From Prorocentrum cordatum (lineage: Eukaryota; Sar; Dinophyceae; Prorocentrales; Prorocentraceae): a DNA stretch of 64,000 nt. The DNA lies in NCBI GenBank assembly GCA_963575745.1, contig CAUYUJ010019249.1:112654-176653 (forward strand). The letters run 5' to 3'. The stretch's first letter is position 1; every line of letters begins with the position of its first letter. The translations under genes and the position numbers were made by a program. The notes beneath the pieces were generated by a model. It made no database searches and was not told the DNA's origin. It worked only from the letters and a program-made list of their open reading frames with translations. This document shows positions 39,301 to 51,720 of the stretch, piece after piece.

Positions 39301-39611
39301 GCACCTTTGCCCCCCGCCCCCGGCCGGACCAGGTTCCCGGGGGAGGGGTTTGGGGAGGGGGGAAGCATCTCACACGCCGTGACCCCAAGGGGTCGGCGGA
39401 TTTTGTTCATGTCGATCAGGACTCGATGTCGGTGTCGCTGCGGGCATCGTCCATGCGAGGCAGAGGGCCGCCTGCCCAACAGCGGCCATTGCTGGTGTCG
39501 GACAACATCTGCTGTATGGCATCGCGCCCATGTTTCCGCTCGCGTCCAAAAGATTGGGGTGAGGAGCAGAAGCATGAGCAAGCAGCAGATGGATGGAGGG
39601 AGGAGCAAGTC

Positions 39612-39785
39612 GGGCGGAGCCAGGACAGGATGAATCGTTCCAGAGAGTTCCAGAGCGCTTTCGGAGCCTTCCCGAACGCCCTGAAATGGCCGCGGCGCCC
39701 GATAATTACATCCTCCAGATCCGCCGGATCTCAGAGATCTCCGACTTATCCCTGTCCAATTTTACCTCTGGCATGGCCTTGTTGT
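39612..39785 (+). repeat. dispersed repeat F3, copy 2
   Basis: Aligns with 7984-8155: gttccaga, atggccgcggcgcccgata, ggatctcagagat, tgtccaattttacct. Confidence 0.65.
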
Positions 39786-39862
39786 AACAGGAGGAGACGG
39801 GAGGGGGAGGGAGCACTTCACCAAACACCTCCGCACTAGGCCGCGGCCCCAGCTGCTGCCTG

Positions 39863-40228
39863 GTGATTATCCCGTTGGTGCTGCTCCCCCTGCTGCTGAT
39901 CCCGCTGCTGATGAGCGCGACGACCACGTCAACCACCACGACCACAGTCACGATCCCACCGATAACGACCACGCCCCCGCCGGACACGACGACCAAGATG
40001 ACGACGACCAGGGCGCCGCCGCCGCCGCCCCCGCCGCCGCCCCCGCCGCCCCCGCCCCCGCCGCCCCCACCGCCGCCTCCGCCCCCGCCCCCGCCCCCGC
40101 CGCCAACGACCACTCCGAAGAGGATCAATTGCGCCGAGGGCGCCCCGCAGTCGTGGGACGCGGCCAAGAAGGTCCAGAGGGCGTGGGGTTGCTTGTTCTC
40201 GCGTTCGCTGCCTGGCCATGCCGAGTGA
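39863..40228 (+). CDS. Thr/Pro-rich secreted-type protein fragment
   Basis: 121 codons. A strongly hydrophobic start (MIIPLVLLPLLLIPLLMS) looks like a signal peptide or anchor. A Thr-rich segment and a long poly-Pro run encoded by (CCG)n follow. The end is INCAEGAPQSWDAAKKVQRAWGC. The spacing C...W..AKK...W.C recalls a small Cys/Trp module that follows Thr-rich linkers in many dinoflagellate surface proteins; this is recall, not a search result. GTGAGA at about 40225 and ctctctactcaag ending at 40272 could bound a short intron, after which the frame reads to WQTVCC-stop at about 40352. The poly-Pro run may be an expansion of the microsatellite. It could also be a chance ORF. Confidence 0.4.
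   Translation: MIIPLVLLPLLLIPLLMSATTTSTTTTTVTIPPITTTPPPDTTTKMTTTRAPPPPPPPPPPPPPPPPPPPPPPPPPPPPPPTTTPKRINCAEGAPQSWDAAKKVQRAWGCLFSRSLPGHAE
40011..40104. repeat. CCG/CCC microsatellite
   Basis: (CCGCCC)n encoding the poly-Pro run of the overlapping ORF. Confidence 0.9.
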
Positions 40229-40384
40229 GACCTCACACCCACCTTCTTCCTCTCATCTCCTCTCTACTCAAGGTTTCAACCACCTGGGGCCCCCACGTGC
40301 CACACTCCGATCCCCGAGAGAGCCCAGAAATTCTGGCAAACCGTGTGTTGTTGAGAACCTCCGGCCCCTCTGCCACGCAAAATT

Positions 40385-40525
40385 GTCGAGGACGCCTACG
40401 GCGAGTCACCGCCGCCCAATGCCTTTCTGGAACCGCCTGTGTGGGCAAGCGTTGAGCCACAATTTTGCCAAGCAGTTGGGCCATGTTTAGCTCAGCCGTG
40501 GTGGAAGCCGTTGGGGAAAGAGGGG
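40385..40525 (+). repeat. dispersed repeat F6, copy 1
   Basis: Aligns with 56820-56948: gccgcccaatgcctttctgg, ttgccaagcagttgggccat, gccgttgggg. Both copies are followed by a purine-rich tract and then GGCCTCTTGGG-like words, so the family is composite. Confidence 0.65.
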
Positions 40526-40783
40526 GGGCACTTGAGGGAGGAAGAGGGGGAAGAAGAGGAGGAGGAGGAGGAGGAGGTCAGGAACAAAGAGGATGAGGCA
40601 TCTCGGCGTCCTCTTGGGGGCCTATTGAGCTGTCCTGGCAGTCTTGGAGGGCAGGAACGACCAAAAACCTTTTTCCGATGAGCTGGCCCATTCCCCGGTG
40701 AACGGCGCGGGGCCACTCCCTGGTTGTATGTTATGAAAACTCAAAAGACCCGGAAGCTTCAAAACCTTTCTTATTAACCTCCC

Positions 40784-41410
40784 TGGCAGCTGCGAATGCG
40801 TTCCGTGGCAGCTTTGTAAGGCGTTCCTTGGCAGCTTCTAAGGCGCTCAGTGGCAGCATCAAAGGCGCCCTTTGGCAGTTTGTAAGGCGCTCCTTGGCAG
40901 CTTTTTAGGCGCTCCTCGGCAGCTTCTGAGGCGCTCCTTGGTAGCCTGTAAGGCGATCCTTGGCCGCTTCTGAGGCGTTCCCTGGCAGCTTATGACGCGT
41001 TCTTCGGAAGATTTTGAGTTGCTCGCTGGCAGTTTCCAAGGCGCTACCTGGCAGCTTCTAGTGCGTTGTTTGGCAGCTTTTACGGGGCTTCTTAGCAGCT
41101 TCTAAGGCGCTCTTTGGCAGCTTCTACTGCGCTGTTTGGCAGCTGACGACGCGCTCTTTGGCAGCTTATAAGTGCTCCCTGGCAGCTGCCGGTGCGTTCC
41201 GTGGCAGCTCTGCAAGGCGTTTTTGACAGCTTCTTAGACGCTCCTTGGCAGCTTCTGAGGCGCTCCTTGGCAGCTTCTAAGGCGCTCAGTGGCAGCATCT
41301 AAGGCGCCCATTGGCAGCTTCTGACGCGCTCCTTGGCAGCCTTCACGGCGCTCTTTGGCACTTTCGAAGTTGCCCCATGGCAGTCTCGAAAGCGCTCTCT
41401 GGCAGCAGTC
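40784..41410. repeat. 22-bp satellite, about 28 copies
   Basis: The unit ttggcagcttctaaggcgct+cc holds its 22-bp register almost throughout despite many substitutions. The ORFs over it are shadows. Confidence 0.95.
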
Positions 41411-41419
41411 TTCAGTTAC

Positions 41420-41610
41420 CCCCAGGCATCTGTGGGAATCCCCTGCAATTGTTTTAGGAATGTTTAGGAACCTGTTGGAATCTTCAAGAATCCCCAGGAA
41501 TATTTTTAGGATTTCTCTGGAATCTTTTGGGGTCGTTAGGAATAGCTAGAAATGCCGCCGAATCTTTAGGAGTCCGCAGAAGTCTTTACGGATCCTCAGG
41601 AATGAAAAAG
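41420..41610. repeat. degenerate GGAATCTTTAGG-type repeat
   Basis: Recurring aggaat/ggaatctt words follow directly after the 22-bp array. Period is irregular and divergence high. Confidence 0.6.
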
Positions 41611-41794
41611 CGTGTTCTGCCGCTGCTGGCAGAAAACCGGGTGGGGTCATTGGTGGTTTCAAACCCCTACCCCCTCCCGCCCCCTCGAAAACCAGGGGGG
41701 GGGTCATTGGGGGTTCCAAACCCGTCCCCCCCCCTTGATCCCCCGCCGCCGGCAAACAACTCCCCCTCTTCCCCTACTCCAGATGGGGGACCGT

Positions 41795-42828
41795 GGTGGG
41801 GACAGTGGTTGGGACGGTGGTGTGGATGGTGATGGGAGTGGGGACAGTGGGGCAGTGGTGGGGACAGTGAGGACGGTTGGACGGTGGTGGGGACAGTGGG
41901 GACAGTCAGACTGTGGTGGGGACAGTAGCGGGGACAGTGGGGACAGTGCGGCATTGGTGAGGGCACTGGTGGGGACAGTGGCGGGAACAGTTGAAACAGT
42001 GGGGACAGTGGGGACAGTGGGACAGTGGTGGGGACGGTGGTGGTGGGGACAGTGGGACAGTGGTAGGGACAGTGGGGAAAGTGGGACAGTGGTGGGGACT
42101 GTAGTGGTGGGACAGTGGTGGGGCGGTGGTGAGGACGGCGCTGGGAGAGTGGCACAGTGGGGACAGTGGTGGGGACAGTCGGGACACTGGGACCCTGGTG
42201 GGACAGTGGTGGGGACAGTGGGGACAGGGCGACAGTGGTGGGGGCACTGGTGGGGACAGTGGTGGGGACAGTGGGGCAGTGGTGGAGACAGTGGGACAGT
42301 GGTGGAGACAGTGGGGACCGTGCGACAGTGGTGGGGACGGTGGTGGTGGGGACAGTGCTGAGGGGACAGTGCGACAGCGGTGAGGGGACAATGGGGACAG
42401 TTGGGACAGTGGTGGTGACGGTGGTGGTGGGGACAGTGGTGAGGGCGGTGGTGAGGACAGTGGTGGGCAATTGGCAACACACAGTGGGGACGAGCGTGGA
42501 CAGTGGGGACAGGGACAGTGGTGGGGACAGTGGGGACAGACAGTGGGACAGCGGCGGGGACAGTGGGGACAGTGGGACAGTGGTGGGGACAGTGGGACAG
42601 TGGCGGGGACAGTGGGGACAGTGGGACAGTGGTGGGAGCACTGGTGGGGACAGCGGGGGCAGAGGTGGGAACAGTGGGGATAGTGGAACAGAGGTGGGGA
42701 CAGTGGGGACAGTGGGGGCAGAGGTGGGAGCGGTGGTGGTGGGGACAGTGCTGAGGGGACAGTGGGGACAGTGGGACAGTGGTGGGGACAGTGGGACAGT
42801 GGTGGGGACGGTGGAGGTTGGGACAACG
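41795..42828. repeat. 9-bp satellite GGGACAGTG
   Basis: About 1 kb built from gggacagtg and gtggtgggg words, open on both strands because the period is three codons. The plus Gly/Asp/Ser-rich and minus Pro/His/Cys-rich ORFs are shadows. Confidence 0.95.
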
Positions 42829-42832
42829 GCGA

Positions 42833-43416
42833 GTACTACTACTCCTACTACTACTACTACTACTACTGACTACTAACTACTACTACTACTACTAACTACT
42901 AACTAACTACTACAACTACTACCGACTACAACAACTACTAAAGAGCTACTACTGACCACTACTATTACTACTACTACTACTACTACACTAACTACTACGA
43001 ACTACTACTAACTGCTGGCTAACTACTACTACAACTACAACACCACTACTTACTACTCTACTACAACTACTACATACTACTACTACTATACTGCTACTAA
43101 CTACTACTCTTACAATAACTACTAACTTAGTACTAATTACTAGTACTAGTACTATTACTACTACTACTAACAACTAATAACGAACACTACTAACTACGAC
43201 TACTACTACTACTTCTACTACTACTACTACTACTACTAACTACTACTAACTACTACTACTGCTACTACTAACTACTACTACTACTACTACTGCTACAACT
43301 GCTACTACGACTATCTACTACTACTACTTCTAACTATACTTCTAGTACTCCTACTGCTACTAGTACTCCTACTGCTGGTGCTGTTGCTTAGAACTACTAC
43401 TATTACCATTACGACG

Positions 43417-43448
<32 letters not shown>

Positions 43449-43449
43449 G

Positions 43450-43481
<32 letters not shown>

Positions 43482-43563
43482 GACTACTACCACTACTATT
43501 ACTACTAGGATTACAATTATTTTCACTACTACTACGACGACGACTACTACTACTACAACTAAG

Positions 43564-43594
<31 letters not shown>

Positions 43595-43807
43595 CTATTA
43601 CTACCACTACTTCTACTACTACTACTACTACTACTACGACTACTCCTACTACGAGTACTACTACTAGTATTATTGCTACTACTACTACTACTACTACTAC
43701 TGCTGCTGCTGCCACTGCTACTACTACGACTACCATTATTACTGCTACTGCTACTGCTAGTGCTACCTCTACTACTACTACTACTACTACCACTACTACT
43801 ACTACTA

Positions 43808-43858
<51 letters not shown>

Positions 43859-44387
43859 TCACTGCTGCAACTGCTACTACTACTTACTAACTACTACTAC
43901 AACTATTACTAACTACTACCACTGCTACTACGAACAACTACTAACTACTACTGCTAAACTAACGACTCGTACGATTATTCGACAAACTACTGCTACTACT
44001 TTCTTCTTCTACTACTACTACGTACGGTGGTCACTACAACAAATATTACTACTATACTACTACTGAACCGAACTACTACTACCTACTACTACGACCACGA
44101 CGTACACTACTACTACAAACTACCACACTACAACTACTGACTAACTACTACTACTGACTATTACTAACTACTACTACTACTACTACACTATTAACTACTA
44201 CCAACTACTTACTGCACTACTAGTACAACTCATAACTACTACTACTACTACAACTACTAATACTACTACTACTACTACTACGACTACTACGACACTACGA
44301 ACTACTAACTACTACTACTACTAATACTACTACTACTACTACTGCCACTATTACTGCTATTACTATTATTACTGCTATTACTACTAT

Positions 44388-44469
<82 letters not shown>

Positions 44470-44470
44470 G
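42833..44470. repeat. CTA trinucleotide array, about 1.6 kb
   Basis: (CTA)n with ACT/ACG/ATT interruptions and variable purity. It is purest at 43670-43860 and 44385-44468. There are no coding signals. Confidence 0.97.
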
Positions 44471-45109
44471 GCGGTCTCGTGCACCACATCACCACGGCTC
44501 AACTGCCTTGGGAAGAGCGTCCATGTGGCTGCCTCATTTCCAGTATGTGGCGAGCACCTCTTCTGGGTGAAAGGGCGGGTCTGACGTGCATGCAGCGGCG
44601 GGCGCTTATCCGAGGGCAGCTGGTCCCTACGGCCCAAAGTAAAGCGACAGCGGCGGCGCAGCAGCACACGGGGCGACCCCAGTACCGCCATCTAGGCCAA
44701 CTAGCGCGAGTAGGCGCGAGAAGAGGCCAGGATGGCAAGCCAAAATGGCTAGGCGCCCAGCGGCGTCGCGGCAGCACACGGGGCGACCCCAGCACCGCCA
44801 GCGAGGCCCACGAGCGCAAGTAGGCGTGAGAGGAGGCCAGGATGGCAAGCCAATTGACAAGCCAAAATGGCTAGGCGCACAGATGACCGTGCGAAGAGCG
44901 GAGGCTTAAGCAACAGGAGCCGTGGCGCGAGGGGGGCACCGCTGTGGGCACACCCGCGCTCGCTAGCGAGGCGGCGTTGCTAAAGCTGGGGCGTGAGCAG
45001 ACCTACAGGTTCAGCACCTTTGAAAGTAGCAGGCTCGGTATCTTAACATGGACTCACGTAGCCCCCCGATGGCTTAGAGGCATTCGATGCTGTGGGCCTG
45101 CAGAGTTTC
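44471..45109. other. unassigned sequence with a ~110-bp tandem duplication
   Basis: Two tandem copies (44655-44760, 44765-44880) share agcacacggggcgacccca and aagccaaaatggctaggcgc. The last word, read on the minus strand, contains 14 bases identical to the spliced leader interior. No gene is seen. Confidence 0.5.
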
Positions 45110-48048
45110 ATCGTTCAGGCCGACTGGCCTGCTCCTTGCGCAATGGCTGCAAAGACCTGCGACGGCAGCGCTTGCACTTCTCCCCCGAGGTCACCGCTGC
45201 CGCCCGCCTGCCCTGAGGGCCCAAAGATCTGGCGCTCGAGGTCCTCGCCGAGGGCCGCGTTCAGGGCGGCAACATTAAGGATCTGCTGCGGGAGCGGGTC
45301 TGTCGGCGGGTCCGTCGGCGGCGGCGGCGCCACAGGGGGCGCCGTCAGCGGCGGCGGCGGCGGGGCCATGATGGCCGCTGGCGGGGCCCCAGCAGGCGGT
45401 GGTGGCGGGCCCATCCTGGCCGTCGCGGAGCCTGGCCGTCGCGGGCCACGCCCAGCTGGAGGGGCGCTGGGCCTGGGCGGACGGGGTGGCAACGCAAGCG
45501 GCCGCGGTGCCACCCCCGCCGCCCGTGAGGCTGCCCTCCCGCAGGTTGCGGCGGCGCTCGTAGAGCGCCAGCTCCCTGCGCGCCATCTCCAGGCGCTCCC
45601 TATTGGCCTTGTTCCGCGCCTTCTTGCTGTAGCCCGCCCACTCTGGGTCGTTCAGTCCCCAGGCGACCTGCGCGTAGAGGTCGGCCCACTTTGAACTCGG
45701 TCAGGCTCTCCCAGGAAAGCCCCTCCATCAGCACATAGTGGCCCTCCCACTGTGGCTGGTGTGGAGCGTAGCGCTTGAAGACGGCGCCCACCGCCAGCGG
45801 CTCGACCTTGGGCAGGTACTTCAGGAGGTCCAACAGAGCGCTTGATCACCGCTACCCCCTCCTTTCTTGAGCTTGTCGTAACGCAGCAGGGGCCTTCAAG
45901 TCGCGGATGTCCTCCTCGGGGTGTTCCGCGTGCATGGAATACGCTCGTGGCGGGTTCTGCTCTGCCTCTATCAACTCGATGCAGACGCCGTAGGAGGTCG
46001 CGTAGCGCGCCCCACAGTGGCAGTACCAGCGCTGGCCTGTCTCCCCCGCCGCCTCCTGCGCGCGTGTGAGCAGTTGCGTCCAGCGATCCGAGCGGATCAC
46101 CGAGCAGCATCCCCTGGGATTGTCCCAGGCCTTGTTGGCCGAGCACTTGTAGTACAGGTTGAACGTGAAGCCCTTGCCACGGTAGAACTGGTCCGTGTAG
46201 TCGCCCATGCGTCGGTAGGCCTCCTGCTCCATTGCGTTGCCCTGGCACCCCTCCTTCCAGGCACGTTTGTGTCCCGGGTGTGCGTCCGCGACCCCCGAGG
46301 CTTCCAGGAGGCCCTTCTTCAGCCTTCCCACATCATCCTCTGCCTCCGCATTCAGCGCGTCGAGCCACTTCTGGACCCCGCCCTGCGCCTCTGCGCCCCT
46401 CACCATGTCCTCCTTCTTCCCCAGGATGGGCCCCGGGCCTCCCAGCATGCGGGTGCGCATGGTCTCGAATTTGAGGACACCATAGGCCCGCGCCATACGC
46501 TTTAGTGATTTCTTGGAGAGGCCGAGCCGCAGCAGGGGCTCGAAATCCGTGACCTCCTCCACGGTCTTGACGTTGGTCAGCTGGCGCTCTTAGTCCTCAG
46601 CGTCGTTGTCGGGCGGGGGGTCGCTCTCGTCGCCACGTGCAGGGTCTGCGGGGCCAGGTCCGTCCTCGAGGGGTGGAGGTGGCGCGCGGGGCGGCCCCGG
46701 CACCACCTCCACCGCCATCGGGCGACCGACCTCCTCCGCCACCGTTTCCGTGGTTGGGGGGGGCGCCCGTGCTCTCGGGATCGATGCCCACCCCGACGCC
46801 CCCCGTTGACCTCCGCAGGGCAAGCAAGCCGTCGTCGGAGAGCGCGAACCCCACCAGCACGTCCATGCCTTCTTTGATGTGGTCGAAGCTCGCGCGGAAC
46901 TTCGCCACTCGCTTGGCGGCGTGGTCGATGGAGCCAGTCCCCTTGTTCATGCGCGCTGCGCGCGTCACGGCCTCGTGCTCGGTGATGTTCTGCGTCGCCG
47001 CCACGCAGTGCGAGCACGTGTATAGCTTGTATTGGCCCTGAGCACTTTTCCGCAGCTCGGGGCATTGCGGGTTGCGCTCTGAAGCCTCGGCGTAGCGGCG
47101 CATCTCACCACAACTGAGCTCGTCCACGTACTCCGCAGTCATCATCTTCCAGTCGTCCAGCGCTGAGCACACCCGACACCAGCCCAGGCGTTGCGGCGGG
47201 ACCCAGTACGCGCCCATGCTGTGGACGTAGCCCGCCTTGGCGTAGTCCTTGTCCGCCATCATCTCGGCGTCCTCGAGCGCGGCAGGTGTGCCGCCGCTCG
47301 GTGGGGGGGCTTGGCCGTAGGCGGCCTTGTTGCTGCGTCGGCGGCGGCGTTTGCCTCCATGGCCACTGAGGGCGCCCGTGGTCGCTGCACTCGGGGCCTC
47401 ACTGGCGGCCTCATCGTCCACGGAGCGGCCGCCATCGGCGTCGCTGCGCGCACCTCGGCCACCGCGGCCGCTCACGGCCTGTTCCCGCAGCTGGAGGTTG
47501 TGGAGCGCGAGGGTGATCGCGTCCAACCCGCGGCGCTGCTCCGTGGTGAAGTTGGAGTAGGTGGCCGCCGCTGCCAGGGCAGCCCTCGTCACTGGCACCA
47601 CCGCCGACGTGGGCATCGCGGAGGCCTCAGCAGGCGCCTCGGCCGCCGCCGTGGGGCCTCCGTCCGAGGCACCTTCAGAGGCAGCGGCACTGGGGGCGGC
47701 CCCCGTGCCGCTGCCTCCGTCGGCGCCCTCGGCAGGCGTCACTGATCCCGTGGGCAGTGTCGGCGCCGTCCGAAAGGTCGCCGCCTCAGACATCACGTCG
47801 AACCCCTCGTCCGAGACATCTTCGCTCTCCGACGCGCTCACCTGCTGGCCAGGACGCTGCGCAGGCCCCGCTTTGGGAGTGGGCGCGTCGGCCGCGGTCG
47901 CACCACTGGCCTTCGCGCGCGCCTCGGCCTTCGCCTTAGCCTTCGCCGCCAACGCCTCGCGAAGAGGCGCCGCATCGTGACTGGGCGAGTCGGCACGCGT
48001 CACTGCAGTCCACGGCATCGGCGCGGGCTTCGAGAACTTGAGCGCCAT
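45110..48048 (-). pseudogene. frameshifted dinoflagellate-type gene with CxxC motifs
   Basis: Read on the minus strand from ATG 48048 (MALKFSKPAPMPW). The N-terminus is basic and Ala-rich, then a Glu/Ser/Thr low-complexity region. A cysteine module follows (LGWCRVCSALDDWKMM, YTCSHCVAATQN) near 47180-46980. After a shift at a G8 run (46756-46763) the frame goes on to an in-frame TAA (46590-46592), then EEVTDFEPLLRLGLSKKSLKR and a second cysteine module, RWYCHCGARYATSYG. It ends in a basic segment (ARRELALYERRRNLRE) and a Pro-rich tail with IAQGAGQ. Further shifts lie near 45850 and 45500. I recall similar WCxxC...YCxxCGARY proteins as a dinoflagellate-specific, multi-copy family of unknown function. 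The breaks fall mainly at homopolymers, so some may be assembly errors. Confidence 0.5.
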
Positions 48049-48900
48049 CGCTTGGTCGGAAGGATGGCACGGGAGGCGCAGCTCAAGAGATCGTGCGAGG
48101 CGAGACCTCACGAGCCAAACAGCTGCCGAGGAAGAGAGGGAAGGGGGAGAGGCTGTACACCGAACCAAAATGGGGCGGCCGACTGCCAAGGCGGGGCAAT
48201 GGTAAAACATGAAAACTAAGGGTTGAAACCAGCGGCTCCAGGTGCGTGGGAACCGATCCTTGTGCAGGCGGAAAACGGCCTGACCCCCGTTCGGGGCGCT
48301 GGGCGGGCAGGAGAGGGGAATGGGGGGCGAGGATGCCACGTCGCGGGCGGGCGACAAAGCGGACGGCGGGCCGCCGACGGTCCCAGGACCCGCGGGGCGA
48401 CCCCGATCTTGAACGCCTCTTGACGCCTCTTTTACAAGTGGTCTCGAGCAGGTGCTGCTGGCGGCATGAAGGCCCAACGCGGACGGGTTGAGAGAGCAGC
48501 CCAAGACTAAGAGCACAACAAATATGGCATGGCGGGGGCACAACGCGCACAAGGCTGGGTAACTGCACAACGCGGCATGTGGGACCGACATGACAAAGCA
48601 AGAGCGCATCATGCACACTATGAGGGAACTAAACAATACCGTGCACACAGCTGATGTGACCATGTTTTCACGACTGATCAGGGCAGCAGGAAGGCAAGGG
48701 GGAAGGGGAGGGCCAGGGGGCACACGCATGTGGGAGGGAGCCACATCTAGTCAAGACCGGACACTCGGGGCGGCCCCGGCGCCCAGCCCGACTACGTCCT
48801 CCGTCGCCAGGGCGACCTGCTCAGCGATTTGGCCCTGCAGGGCGTTGGCCACTGCCGAGCGCAGGGATGAGCGTGCTGCGGGCCGTTCGGCCTCGGGCAA
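48049..48900. other. unassigned sequence upstream of the minus gene
   Basis: The minus frame stays open upstream of 48048, but nothing recognisable is encoded. A promoter cannot be identified. Confidence 0.35.
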
Positions 48901-49000
48901 NNNNNNNNNNNNNNNNNNNNNNNNNNNNNNNNNNNNNNNNNNNNNNNNNNNNNNNNNNNNNNNNNNNNNNNNNNNNNNNNNNNNNNNNNNNNNNNNNNNN
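48901..49000. other. assembly gap (100 N)
   Basis: Exactly 100 undetermined bases, a placeholder gap. Confidence 0.99.
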
Positions 49001-49286
49001 TTTACGCAGCCGCGCGCACGGCAAGTGCGGTAGGTTCATGCGGCGTTGGCGCGCCAGCGACGCCGGCGAAGGCGTTCAAGGTTGAATTCTGTGACGCGGA
49101 ACCGCCGAGGGACGCGGTAACTAACGCCAGTGGGCCCGGCGGAAACCGACCTTGAACGATCGGGACCGCGATCGGCTCAAGGCTGAACGATCGACGCGGT
49201 GTCAAAAGCTTTTGCTCGCGCCAGCGTCGCACGAACGTGCCGTACGCACTCAGCGCCCTTTGCCCTTGCCTTGCCCTTGCTAGGGG

Positions 49287-49472
49287 AACAAAAAGTGAAT
49301 AAACATAAAAACTCGGAGGTCCGCGCGGATTTCTCGGATTGGCGCTGGGCCCCCCCGGCGGCGCCTCCAGCGCCGCCCCTTGCGCGCTCCGCGCGCCAGG
49401 GAGGGGGGTCCAGCGCCGATCCGAGAAATCCGCGCGGACCTCCGAGGTTTCATGTTTATGCCACTTTTTGTT
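49287..49472. mobile_element. 186-bp foldback element
   Basis: Arms of about 62 bp (49287-49348, 49410-49472) are inverted copies, with ctcggaggtccgcgcggatt and its complement perfectly matched and only a few mismatches near the outer ends. The loop is a GC-rich cggcggcgcc stretch. A fragment, gcgccgatccgagaaa, recurs at 52032-52047. Non-coding. Confidence 0.75.
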
Positions 49473-49671
49473 CTCCTACTTGCCGTCTGGGCGCGTGCGC
49501 GGTGCCGCCACCGCCCCGGTGCCCGTTCGCGAGGCCACGCGCTCTCTCCAAGCCCGGCCGAGGCCGTGCCCTGGCCGCCCCAGCGGCGGGTGGCGCCCGG
49601 TTCGCCACGTCGCGCGGCGTAGGACTCTGGGTGTGAGCAGGAAGAGCAGGAGGAGGAGGACGAGATAATAA

Positions 49672-50160
<489 letters not shown>

Positions 50161-50449
50161 GGTAGGAGTCAAGCTAGCCAGCTCGAGCGAGTCAAGCATG
50201 GCATGCCCAGTCCCACCCGCCCTCCCACAACATAAGAAGCAAAGCTGGCACAACTGGGGGCCGAAGTCACACCGGCCAGACGGTTTGGTACAGCTGATGC
50301 GGCCGCGATGGCGGTTGCCGACGGGAACTGGCCAGCGCGTGTTGAATGCCGCGCACGCATTGCCAGACGAGTCGAGAATGGCCCGGTACACCGCAGGAAG
50401 CCAGAGGTGGCCGGAGGAAGCCCGACGGTTTGACAGGACACCCCAAAGC

Positions 50450-50831
50450 ATTTTTGTGAAAAAGCATTGGGTTTTTGATGTTTTTATGTTGAAATGCTTG
50501 CAAACACACGGTGTTCGGTAGGATTCTGACATGAACGCGCGAGCGTGCTCTTTGTGGTATTTTTTGCACAGGATTCGCGGCCTGGGTGCATGACAGAGCA
50601 TCGCGAGTGCACCGCGCGATGACGTGAAATCGCTGGATTCGACAGAATTCTTAAGATTCCTATGGTTTTCCTATGATTTCAGCAAGAGAGCCCGGGCTGG
50701 AAATTTGTACAATTTTTGTGAAAAAGGCATTGGGTTCTTGATGTTTTTATGTTGAAATGCTTGCAAACACACGGTGTTCGGTAGGATTCTGACATGAACG
50801 CGCGCGTGTGCTCTTTGTGGTATTTTTTGCA
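50450..50831 (+). repeat. 119/120-bp direct repeat pair
   Basis: 50450-50568 and 50712-50831 are about 95% identical (atttttgtgaaaaa through gtggtattttttgca), separated by 143 bp of unrelated sequence. Both contain gttgaaatgcttgcaaacac. They do not begin TG/end CA, and no primer site follows, so they are not obviously LTRs. No coding function is seen. Confidence 0.8.
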
Positions 50832-50994
50832 ATGGGTTAGCGCCGTGGACGGCAGGACGTCCATGTCGAGAGGAAAAAATAAGAAAAATGTTGATTGTGT
50901 ATTGTTTTTTACAGGTTAGGATGGGACCCCCCGGATGCGGCCCCTAATGGCCGGCCTGAGGGGGGAGTAGGAGTATATTCTAATAAGGAATAAG

Positions 50995-51232
<238 letters not shown>

Positions 51233-51379
51233 TTTATGATTGTTATTATACGAAGAGGAGGAGGAGGAGGAGGAGGAGGAGGAGGAGAACGAACGGGGGG
51301 AGCTGACGGGATGAGGAGACGAGATGCTTGTCATAGCCGACATGGAATTCCGCAAAAGACCACATCGTGTTTTGCACAG

Positions 51380-51720
51380 CCAGAAAATATGTGGCTTGTG
51401 AGGCATGTCGGACCTGTGGGACAAGGGGTGAACCATGGATCTCTGGGACTTGTGAGACCTGCGGGACTTGAGGAACCTGTGTGACATTGGGGGGCCTCTG
51501 TGGCCTGTGGGGCGTGTGAGACCTGCGACACCTGTGGGACCTGTGGGACCTTTGGAACCTGTGGGGACCTGTGGGACCTGTGGGAGCTGTGGCACCAGCG
51601 GGACCTGTGGGACCTGGGGGACCTTTGGGGGGCCTGTGTCACATGCTTCGCCTGTGGGAACTCGTGGGACCTGCGAGGCCTGCGACACCTGTGGGATTTG
51701 TGGAACCTGTCAGACAACCC
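51380..51720. repeat. 9-bp repeat ACCTGTGGG
   Basis: Irregular gacctgtgg words give collagen-like Gly-Pro-x or Cys-Gly-Thr translations. The ORFs are shadows. Confidence 0.85.

Noticed and set aside
41612-42876. Overlapping 200-320 codon ORFs in the GGGACAGTG region
   Set aside because: The 9-bp period gives open frames on both strands; no non-repetitive coding sequence is present.
49171-49180. Further spliced-leader relics at ggctcaag words (49171, 61442)
   Set aside because: Only 8-11 bases match; the site at 61432-61449 is suggestive but needs a 4-base deletion, so it is not called.
50450-50831. LTR pair of a small retrotransposon
   Set aside because: The repeats lack TG...CA ends, a primer-binding site, a polypurine tract and a visible target duplication.
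51500-51720. Collagen-like Gly-Pro repeats
   Set aside because: They come from the ACCTGTGGG DNA repeat and end in a TCC microsatellite; frames on other phases are equally open.
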